Shown: positions 56,401 through 64,000 of the stretch, piece by piece
How positions within the stretch are numbered: position 1 is the stretch's first letter
Layout: every line of letters starts with the position of its first letter
Source of the DNA: Cycas panzhihuaensis
Lineage: Eukaryota; Cycadophyta
DNA length: 64,000 nucleotides
NCBI GenBank assembly: GCA_023213395.1
Contig: CM041465.1
Span: 107,639,741-107,703,740, forward strand
Direction: 5' to 3'
Notes under the pieces: generated by a model
What the model saw: only the letters and a program-made list of their open reading frames with translations
Told to the model about the DNA's origin: nothing
Database searches by the model: none
Translations under genes and position numbers: made by a program

Positions 56401-57260
56401 ATGATGACCCAACTTCTACCTTTAGTCAAGGGAAAAGGCAAAGAGAAGGAAGTTGAAGGAGGATCCATATATGACCACAACCATGAAGAGGAAGAGGAGG
56501 AGACCTTAAAGCACTCATTTGAAGAAAGCAAGGGTACTTCATCTCATCAACCCTTCAAGGTGGAGGCAAAGTTGGATATGCCAACTTATGATGGAGAGGT
56601 AAATACTAAAAAGTTGGACCATTGGTTGGATCAACTTGAAACCTACTTCACAATTTATGCTTATAGTAATGCTCAAAAGCTTTCATTTGCTAGGATTAAG
56701 TTGTGTAAACATGCATTGACATGGTGGAATGCATATTTGAAGACTCATGATGTATCTTCTTTTTCATGGATGGATTTTAAGAAAATAATAAAGAAGCAAT
56801 ACTACCCCATAGGTCATGAGGAAGACCAATGGGTCACTTGGTAATATTTATGCCAAGGGAGAGGTGTATGTGTCCAAGACTATACTTCTTTATTTTTTAG
56901 GCATGGCATACTACTTGGTATTAATATGGATGAACATATCACTCTTATGAAATTCATTGGAGGATTACATGAATACATAAGGAAGGAACTAAGGCATTTT
57001 AAAGTTCAATCCATTAAAGAAGCAAGTAGAATGGCTATGGCAATAGAAAGTAAAAGCAAGAAACCTACATTCATGTCTAAGGATTCTACTTTACTTCTAA
57101 TAAGTATGAAAAGAATCCTAAATTGTACTCTTCTAAAAGGCAAGAAGGAAAGAAGAAAAGAACTAATTTTGTTAAAAGTTCTAACTATTATGAGCATTGT
57201 AATATTAGTGGTCATATTATAGCGAAGTGCTAGAAGTTACATCTAGAGTTAAATCCAAAG
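56401..57260 (+). pseudogene. Gag of element G
   Basis: Frame 56,401-56,844 has an acidic N-part and then MPTYDGEVNTKKLDHWLDQL, LSFARIKLCKHALTWWNAYL and FKKIIKKQYYPIGHEED: the capsid domain. The second piece (56,926-57,222) has FIGGLHEYIRKELRHF and SRMAMAIESK. The knuckle at about 57,188-57,230 reads Y-x2-C-x4-H-x4-C, lacking its first Cys. Stops at 56,842-56,844 and near 57,222 break the gene. Confidence 0.8.
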
Positions 57261-57272
57261 CATATCAAGGAT

Positions 57273-57700
57273 ATGGAATTAATAAAGAAGGAAAAAGGGA
57301 AAGCACTACTCTCTGAGGTGGAGATTCAAAGTGAAGGAGAAGAAGAGAAGGTTACTCTACTTACAAATTATAGAGATGATGCTACAAGGGAGGAACTATT
57401 TCACTTAAAGCTTCAAGTAGGAAATAATATTATTAGTGCCATTATAGATCCGGGGAGCCAAAAGAATTTGATCTCAGAAAGTTTAGTAAAGAGCATTGGG
57501 TTGGTAACTACTCCTCACCCTCAGCCATATCCTCTTGGTTGGATCCATAAAGATATGGAAATGTAAATATCAAAGCAATGTACACTTAAATTTTCCATCA
57601 CTAATGATTTTATTAATGAAGTAATATGTGATGTGGTGCCACTAGATATATGCCATGTTGTGCTTGGGAGTCCCTACTTGTGGGATTGAGATGCACTCTT
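57273..57700 (+). pseudogene. Aspartic protease of element G
   Basis: LKLQVGNNIISAIIDPGSQK (residues about 50-70 of the piece 57,273-57,566) is the active-site block, with D-P-G in place of D-S/T-G. Downstream, VPLDICHVVLGSPYLW (about 57,638-57,690) is the C-terminal protease word in the next frame after a stop at 57,564-57,566. Confidence 0.75.
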
Positions 57701-57919
57701 CTATCGAAGGGAGAGAAAGTATCTGTTGATGAAGGATAATAAGGGCTTCATCATAAAGGCCACAAAGAAACATTTGGATAAGATAGCATTAATTTCAGCC
57801 ACTTAAGCAAAAAGGATGATCAATGCATGTGGTAAATTCATCATCTTAATGGTAAGGAGAAAAGAAGAGCTAAGAGATGAAGAAGGTCCTTCTACTCACA
57901 CTCTTCTTATTTCACCTAA

Positions 57920-58917
57920 ACAAATGTAACAAATTGAGGAGTTAAAGACAAGGTATGATATTCTATTTCAACATGTTGATGGGCTACCACCAAAGAGAAA
58001 GATAGAGCATGAAATCACTCTTGTAGTAAATGCACCATTACTTAATGTTGCTTTGTATAGGCACTCCATTGTAGAGAATAATGAGATAACGAGGCATGTT
58101 AAGGAGTTGCTTGATCAGGGGGTCATAGGACCTTTATGTTCACCTTATGGGTCACCAATTGTCTTGGTGCCTAAGAAGGATGGAGGATGGAGAATGTGTA
58201 TAGACTTTCATGCTTTGAATAAAATTTTAATTAAAATTGCTACCCTTGCCTTGCATAGATGATCTACTTGATCAAATTCAACATGCTTGTTATTTTACTA
58301 AGTTGGATTTGAAAAGCGGTTATCACCAAATTAGGGTCAAGGAGGAGGACACATGGAAGATGGCCTTCAAAACAAAGTAAGGACTCTTTGAATGGATGGT
58401 TATGCCTTTTAGATTGTGTAATGCTCTTGCAACATTCGCAAGGCTAATGAATGAAATGTTAAGGCCTTACTTGGATAATTTTGTTGTTGTCTATCTTGAT
58501 GATATTTTGATTTCCAGCAACACATGGGAGGAACATTTGCAGCACATAGAAGAAGTTTTAAAGACTATAGTTAAGCATCATTTGAAGCTTAATATGAAGA
58601 AGTGTGAATTTGGTAAGGAGAACTTGATCTTCTTAGGCTTTGTGGTTGGAGGAGGAAAGTTGAGCATCGATCCACTCAAGACTCAAGCCATCCTCAAATG
58701 GCCTAGGCCAATAACCATCACAGAGATGAGAAGTTTTTTAGGAGCTTGTCAATACTTGAGAAAGTTTATTCTTCATTTCTCACAGGTTGTAGCACCTCTA
58801 TATGGATTAACAAAATCTAGTAAAAAGTTTACTTGGGGTTCCAAGGAGGAAGAAGCTTTTCTTCTTTTAAAGAAGAAAATTTGTGAAGCACTAGTTTTGG
58901 CAATGCCAATTTTGTAA
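57920..58917 (+). pseudogene. Reverse transcriptase of element G
   Basis: VKELLDQGVIGPLCSPYGSP and VLVPKKDGGWRMCIDF (58,100-58,210), a one-base shift near 58,255, then FTKLDLKSGYHQIRV, a stop at 58,378-58,380, and the open frame 58,396-58,917 with MPFRLCNALATFARLMN, VVVYLDDILISS (YLDD at 58,492-58,503), FLGFVVGGGKL and MRSFLGACQYLRKFI. Catalytic Asp pair intact. Confidence 0.88.
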
Positions 58918-59285
58918 AGGCCTTTTGAAGTAGAAGTTGATACAAGTGGAAATGCGATGGGAGCTATCCTTATTCAAGATGGGAAGCCTATTGCTTACTA
59001 TTTAGAAGTCTTCACCCCTTAAGTGAAAAACTACCCAACATATGATCGAGAATTATTCGCATTTCATTAAGCATACAAGCATTGGAGGTCTTACTTACTT
59101 GGAAAAGAGGTTGTAGTTCATACCAATCATAAGCCTCTTCAATTTTTACAAATCCAAAGTAAATTATAACATGCAAGACACATGAAGTGGATGAGTTATT
59201 TACAATAATTCAATATTGTAATTAAGTACAAAAAGGGATCTACTAACAAAATTGCTGATATGTTATCTAGACCACCTTATTCCAC
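58918..59285 (+). pseudogene. RNase H of element G
   Basis: RPFEVEVDTSGNAMGAILIQ with the first catalytic Asp, KPIAYYLEVF, YDRELFAFH (catalytic Glu), VHTNHKPLQFL (third Asp replaced by Asn) and KGSTNKIADMLSR with the final Asp. Stops interrupt it at 58,915-58,917 and several later places. Confidence 0.85.
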
Positions 59286-60560
59286 TTCTTCTTCTACTTT
59301 TGTTTGTAGTTCTCTTATGAGTTTGCAGGTGGAGCCAATGCATCATGAAGAGTACAAAGACTTGTGCCATGAAGATGAAGCTTTGAAGGAAGAATTAGAG
59401 AACCTAGTGAAAGGAAGACCTTCCCAGCTTGCTTGGAAGGATGATCTACTTTTCAAAGGGAGCGACTCTATGTTCCATCAAAAGGAGATAAGATCAAGTG
59501 GCTTAGAGAAGCCCATACTTCTAAAGTAACTAGTCACTTTGGTATAGAGAAGACTTTAGCAAACTTGAGAAGATATGTTATATGGCCAAAAATACAAAAT
59601 GATGTAAAAAAATATGTAAAAGGATGTGTAATGTGTAATACTTCTAAGCCTTCTTCTAGAAAATTAGGATTGTATACACCACTTCCTATTCCCATTAGAC
59701 CTTGGGAAAGTATCTCCATTGATTTCTTAGGGGGACTTCCCATGACTAGGAAGGGACATTATTATCTCTTTATTGTTGTAGATAGGTTCAGTAAAATGAT
59801 ATGTCTAATACCTTATAAGAAGACAATCACAGGAATAAGAGCAGCTAAGTTATTCTTCAAGCATGTATGGAAGAATTTTGACTTACCTTCTTCCATCATT
59901 TCAGATCAGGACACTTGATTCCTTTCATCATTTTGGAAGTCACTATGGGAGATGATGGATACCAAATTGAAGAGGAGTACAAGTTTCCATCTTCAAACAG
60001 ATGGACAAACTGAAGTAGTGAATAGAACTTTGGTACATTTATTGATGGGATACAATTCCAAGCATCCAAAGACTTGGGATGAATCATTGGCTTTTATACA
60101 ATTTGCATTTAATAGAGAAATACATGTATTACACTCTAAAGCACCTTTTGAAGTTTGTTTAGGATACTTGCCTCAAAGTCCATTTGACTTAGAGTTTTCC
60201 ATGCAAGCTAAGGAAGGATCCGTCAAAGAGAAGGAGGAGCATGACGAGGCTTTAAGATACTTGGAGAAGATCCAGAGAGTCCACAAAGAAGTACATGATC
60301 AACTTCTAAGGACTCAACAAAAGTACAAGGAAAGACATGAAAAGCATAGGCAAGAGTGTACTTTTCAAGAAGGAGATTTAGTATGGTTATAATTGAGCAA
60401 GGAGAGGTTAAAAGGAGAAGGCAAGAAACTCAAACCTATAAGGTATGGACCATTCAAGATTTTGAGAAAAGTAGGTAGCAATGCTTTCTAACTTGATCTT
60501 CCACCTTATATGAAAATATAGTTAGTAGTAAATGTTGAATACTTAAAACTCTTTGAGCCC
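59286..60560 (+). pseudogene. Integrase of element G
   Basis: Zinc-binding part: SHFGIEKTLANLRRYVIWP and KGCVMC with an upstream His in another frame (shift near 59,510-59,530). Core: WESISIDFLGGLP (first Asp), IISDQDT followed by a stop at 59,918 (second Asp) and TDGQTEVVNRTL (Glu). The C-part has FNREIHVLHSKAPFE, CTFQEGDLVWL and the GPY/F word YGPFKILRKVG (about 60,445). Catalytic residues remain visible despite the breaks. Confidence 0.87.
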
Positions 60561-60599
60561 TCCATGCTAGATGAGGAACAGGACTAGTTCACTTTACCT

Positions 60600-60725
60600 T
60601 CAGTTGATAACTTGTATTTGGAAAGTGAGGAGCCTCTCAAGGAAGATTGTATCTTGGAGAGAAAATCTACCAAAATAAGACATAAGACACATGAATCTTT
60701 CAGGATTAGAGTAGCAGGATAATTG
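60600..60725 (+). pseudogene. Chromodomain-like C-terminus of element G
   Basis: After LFEPSMLDEEQ the frame reads DCILERKSTKIRHKTHESF and then GQLPSKSKW across one stop. The position after the GPY/F word and the IL-RK...SKW spacing fit the chromodomain tail of plant chromoviruses, which guides integration to marked chromatin. Similarity is short and partial. Confidence 0.45.
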
Positions 60726-60816
60726 CCAAGTAAGTCCAAGTGGTTTAGTAGGTAATAAGGAGAAAAACACTTCCCCCATCTCTAATTCTAAGCCAAACAG
60801 GAGTTGGATATTTTCC

Positions 60817-60831
60817 AAGGAAGGGGAGCCA
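60817..60831 (+). other. Polypurine tract of element G
   Basis: AAGGAAGGGGAGCCA directly before the 3' LTR start at 60,832. Confidence 0.8.
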
Positions 60832-61903
60832 TGATCCAGGAGGATCTACCACATGTTTATAGGATGCAGAAAATGCTAGGCATTGGCATAACTGAAAGAG
60901 ATATGGTAAAATGGTATCAAAATTATATAAAATTTTGTGTAAAGGAAGACGACACATCCCACTATATGTGTACAAAAGTTGGGGTTTAGAAAATATCATT
61001 TGATTAGAGTTTAAGCCTTGTTTTTCATAAAATTAATCCCACAGCTAGCAGAAAAATGGCAAATACATATTATAAGTAGGTGAATAAAACTATATTCCAA
61101 TGACAACCAAATGAGCTAATCTTTTGAGGAGGCAGAGGGGATATATGTTCCTATAAGTGTACCAAATTTGAGCTGAATTGGAGTCATTTAAGGTCAGTTA
61201 CAAGCTACAAGTTCAAGCCTTGTTTTACATAAAATTAATCCCACAGCTAGCAGAAAAACAACAAATACATATTATCATTAAATGAATAAAAATATAGTAA
61301 AATGATATCCAAATAAGCTAAAATTTTGAGTAAGTGAAGGGTACATGTTTTCCTATACATGCACCAAATTTGATCTGAATTAGAGTCATTTAAGATTAGT
61401 TATAAGCTAAAACTTTTAAGAATTGCATGAAGGCCACTTAGACAACATGCATTCTGGTGGTTAGTGGTTATACTTGCATGATTATCACTTATTAAACATG
61501 CAATTCTAGTTTCTTTCTATAAATTGAGCTCTATTACAGGTTGAATACGTGGTTCTTAGAGGTGAAAGGCACTTGACTTGGGAAGCATCCTTAGAGAAGC
61601 ATTTTGGAGGGTTGGAGTCCCCCTTATGATATAATTGTATTATTTATTCTTTGTAATTTAACCATTATTTTGCTAGTTGATTTCTCCACTATCAAATGGA
61701 GATTTTCATAGTTTAATAAAAGTACTACTCCTCATACTTTTGGACCAATGTCAAGAGTAAATGATTTGGTGTAGAATTTCTTTTTGTGGGCTTATTTTTA
61801 TTTTGATGTTATTGGGATTTCTACACTAACTCCCAAGATCTCAAGGAGAAAAGGTTGATAATTGACTTCTTCACTAATTAAGCTCTATTTTGGGATCAAT
61901 GGT
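60832..61903 (+). repeat. 3' LTR of element G (1,067 bp) and right target duplication
   Basis: LTR 60,832-61,898, then ATGGT (61,899-61,903). Contains a ~205-bp block twice in tandem, both beginning CAAGCCTTGTTTT/TAAGCCTTGTTTT (about 61,011 and 61,216), each with AATTAATCCCACAGCTAGCAG; the 5' LTR has one copy. This explains the 213-bp length difference. Confidence 0.88.
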
Positions 61904-62285
61904 AAAAGATAAAAGATTAGGAAATCAATTTTAGGCCAAAATAGTACATATTATAGTATATTTGATCAATAAAAGTACCACTAAAACACTTCGATGGAAG
62001 ACTCTTGAAGAAGCATGGATAAGATACAAACCAAGTATCTATCACTTGAGAGATATTGGTTGCGTGGTATCTACTCACATTCCTAAACAGAAAAGGACTA
62101 AATTGGATGATCATAGTACCAAATATATTTTCATCAGCTATAGTGATATATCAAAATTATATAAACTTTATGATCCAAAAGTAAGAAAGTTTATCATGAG
62201 TAGAGATATTGTCTTTCAAGAAACTGATTCCTATTATGTTGATCATGATCAAGAAAAAAGGAAAGAATGTGATAATAAATCTTGA
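61899..62285 (+). pseudogene. Copia integrase of E, 3' part
   Basis: Resumes as VKDKRLGNQF directly after element G, then VYLINKSTTKTLRWKTLEEA, YKPSIYHLRDIGCVVSTHIP, RTKLDDHSTKYIFISYSD and IMSRDIVFQE: the integrase C-terminal domain of copia. One stop (TAG at former TGG) near 61,932. The frame ends at 62,283-62,285. Confidence 0.85.
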
Positions 62286-62479
62286 TTCCAATCCTAGGTC
62301 TATATATGTGTCACCTTGGTAGCTCCAAAAAAGGACCATTGATGTTAAAAATAGGGAGGGAACCTTTTTTCAACCTCCACCACAAAATTTTCCTAGGGAG
62401 GAAACCTCTCAACCTCTACCACAAACAACTCCTAAATGGACTTAAAGATATCATCCCATGGATAACATGTTAGATCATG

Positions 62480-63256
62480 ATTATAATGGAAGATCAACTC
62501 GATCTCATAGGGTAAACTTTGCCTTTATGACTCATGTTATGGAAACACATGAGCTTTAAACCTTTAATGAGGCTAATTTAGATGTTACATGGAGAGATGC
62601 TATGGATGAAGAATATAACTCCATTGTAAAAAATGAAACTTAGGAATTGGTTGATCTTCCTCCAAATAAAAAGCATATTGGGACTAAATGTATATATAAA
62701 ACAAAATTTAGATCTTATGACTTTATTGACAATCACAAACCTCGTATTGTTACAAAACGATACTCTAAAAAAGAAGATATTAATTATAATGAGACCTTTG
62801 CTCTAGTTGCTAGAATGGAAACAATTTGGATGATTATCAATTTGGCTACTCAAATGAAATAGGACATTCACCAAATAGATGTCAAAAGTGATTTTCTTAA
62901 TGGGTACATCAAAGAAGACATCTGTGTCTCTCAACCCCTTAGTTTTGAATTTAGGAGGGAAGAAAATAAAGTGTACACACTCAAGAAAGTACTTTATGGT
63001 CTTAAACAAGCACCTAGGGTATGGCATTCCCACATTGACAAATATTTTAGAGATCAAGGCTTCAAAAGATATCAATCAAACCCAAATATATACACAAAGA
63101 TTGAAGATAAATTGAACCTAATTGTGGGATTATATGTTGATGATCTTGTTTACATAGGAAATAATCCACAACTCTTACATCGATTCAAGGAAGATATGTG
63201 TAGAGAATTTGAAATGATTGACTTAGGTCTAATGCATTATTTCCTTGGAATAGAAG
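62480..63256 (+). pseudogene. Copia reverse transcriptase of E, truncated by element D
   Basis: ELVDLPPNKKHIGTK-like start (62,647), YKTKFRSYDFIDNHKPRIVTK, KEDINYNETFALVARMETI, DIHQIDVKSDFLNGYI (first catalytic Asp), VYTLKKVLYGLKQAPRVW, LYVDDLVYIG (YVDD) and MIDLGLMHYFLGIEV. Coding ends at 63,256, where the TG of the D LTR begins. The C-terminal part and RNase H of E lie beyond D, outside the window. Confidence 0.87.
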
Positions 63257-63698
63257 TGTGAGAATAAAGACACAAATGTAGTATTAACAAGATCAAGAAA
63301 AGTAAATAATAACAAGAAATTACTAAAAGATAACACTGCATAAGCACATGCAGATTGACAAGTGGAAAACCCCTTCTAGGGAAGAAAAGCCACATCCTAA
63401 GCTAGATTTTATTAATAAATAACTGAAACCAATATACAAAATAACAAACCCCTAAAACAACCTTTGGTTAGGCATTTGAATGAGACCTCTTAGATTCCTG
63501 GAACCAACTCCATGAATCTAGGAGATTAATAAATAGTACGGAGGTTCGTTGGAATGCGGTTTCACATTTCAACGACCATCCAAAAATCAATTAAATTAAA
63601 TATATGTTTATAATATTACAATCACTTAAATTATATTTAAGACATGTGACTAAATAATAACATTAAGAAACATAAAGTTTACATTATATAATCTAACA
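63257..63698 (-). repeat. 3' LTR of copia element D
   Basis: On - it starts TGTTAGATTATATAATG (right end 63,698) and ends ...TCTCA(CA) at 63,257-63,259, about 440 bp. The left edge is ambiguous by two bases (TGTGAG or TGAG). It directly follows the broken RT frame of E. Confidence 0.8.
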
Positions 63699-63707
63699 TC
63701 CCCCTTT
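63699..63707 (-). other. Polypurine tract of element D
   Basis: On - AAAGGGGGA immediately precedes the LTR start TGTTAG. A second AAAGGGGGA-like word occurs within the end of the pol frame (about 63,755-63,763). Confidence 0.85.
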
Positions 63708-63746
63708 AATGTAAACTTTTGTACTAGAGAGAAAAGAAGAGCTTCA

Positions 63747-64000
63747 TCACGGTGATCCCCCTTTGATGGAGACTTCTTTTATCTGTAATAAATCTCTGAG
63801 ATTTAAAAACTTTGGTTCAGTTAATGACTTCGTAAGAAAGTTAGCATTCTGTAAATCTATTGGATAATAAGACAAACAAACAAGATTATCAGTGACTAAA
63901 TTGCGAATAAAATATTTATGTAATTTAATATGTTTAGTTCTAGAATGAGAAACAGGATTAGTAGCAATAGCAATTGCACCTTGATTATCAACTTTAATTT
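63747..64000 (-). CDS. C-terminus of copia pol (RNase H domain) of element D, partial
   Basis: An open frame of 84 full codons from the window edge to TGA at 63,747-63,749. It shows KVDNQGAIAIATNPVSHSRT (the third catalytic Asp block and the following strand), KHIKLHKYFIRN, PIDLQNANFLTKSL and FLNLRDLLQI, all typical of the end of copia RNase H. It ends GGSP 40 bases before the polypurine tract. There is no stop or shift, in contrast to all other copia frames here. Most of the pol lies outside the window, so activity cannot be judged. Confidence 0.85.
   Translation of the reverse strand, partial: IKVDNQGAIAIATNPVSHSRTKHIKLHKYFIRNLVTDNLVCLSYYPIDLQNANFLTKSLTEPKFLNLRDLLQIKEVSIKGGSP

Larger units (their letters stand above)
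55345..61898 (+). mobile_element. Ty3/gypsy element G (chromovirus-like), complete, inserted in E integrase
   Basis: 6,554 bp with LTRs 55,345-56,198 and 60,832-61,898, primer site, gag, protease, RT, RNase H, integrase and a chromodomain-like tail, all on +. TGATCC / GGATCA inverted ends. The pol frame has scattered stops and shifts, fewer than in E, in keeping with a later insertion. The lineage is called chromovirus-like from gene order and the C-terminal tail; the clade is not assigned. Confidence 0.88.
53246..63256 (+). mobile_element. Ty1/copia element E, interrupted by G and truncated by D
   Basis: Order: gag (53,266-54,235), zinc knuckle and protease (54,236-54,769), integrase (54,780-55,344 and 61,899-62,285) and RT (about 62,480-63,256). 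This is the copia order (integrase before RT). The integrase frame is interrupted exactly between ARCM and VKDKRL by element G. The RT frame stops after HYFLGIEV where element D begins. Stops at former CAG/TGG codons show long decay. Confidence 0.85.
63257..64000 (-). mobile_element. Ty1/copia element D on minus strand, right part outside window
   Basis: 3' LTR 63,257-63,698, polypurine tract 63,699-63,707, and the C-terminus of pol to the window edge. It lies inside the RT of element E. Sequence shows no decay stops in the visible coding part, so it is the youngest copia insertion here. The 5' LTR and the second target duplication are off the window. Confidence 0.82.

Overview
This window is nuclear DNA from a seed plant or other vascular plant. 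It is made almost entirely of nested, mostly dead retrotransposons. I found no intact host gene, rRNA, tRNA, CRISPR array or prokaryotic operon. The evidence for a plant is the set of element types: Ty3/gypsy elements of the Tat lineage (extra RNase H, antisense plant-mobile-domain ORF), a chromovirus-like gypsy element, several Ty1/copia elements primed by initiator tRNA-Met, and an L1-like LINE. Species cannot be read from the sequence.

Layout, left to right. (A) 1-10,715 is a GC-rich, CpG-rich Tat element on + whose left end is outside the window: gag, protease, a palindromic tandem repeat, an antisense ORF on -, an RNase H and a probable 3' LTR. Reverse transcriptase and integrase are absent. 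A interrupts a copia fragment (F, 10,716-11,530). (B) About 12,000-21,480 is the AT-decayed 3' part of an older Tat element on +, with the antisense ORF, a tandem repeat and the 3' LTR. A 2.4-kb non-autonomous copia-type element (15,556-17,975) is inserted in it, with matching 440-bp LTRs, primer-binding site and perfect 5-bp target duplication. Then come largely unclassified AT-rich DNA (21,481-26,480) and a degenerate LINE (about 26,480-30,150).

(C) 32,630-49,590 is a nearly complete Tat element on -, about 17 kb, with 1.7-kb LTRs. In element order it carries gag, protease, RT, RNase H, integrase, a second RNase H, a repeat motif, the antisense ORF (on +) and three back-to-back tandem arrays. 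Next to it is a probable copia LTR (49,592-49,930). (E) About 53,250-63,256 is a copia element on +. Its integrase is split by (G) a 6.55-kb gypsy element (55,345-61,898), and its RT is cut by (D) a young copia element on - that runs off the right edge with an open RNase H frame.

The most interesting feature is the antisense gene. A, B and C each carry, opposite to their own gag-pol, an ORF with a plant-mobile-domain-like N-terminal half and a hydrophilic, coiled-coil-like tail. In all three the ORF is interrupted at the matching point by a 100-108-bp GT-AG intron-like segment. A, which lacks RT and integrase and has the extra RNase H on the other side of this ORF, looks like a rearranged non-autonomous member of the family. 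Elements B, C, E, F and the LINE carry many stops of the kind expected from cytosine deamination at methylated CG and CHG sites. A does not, although its frames are also broken.
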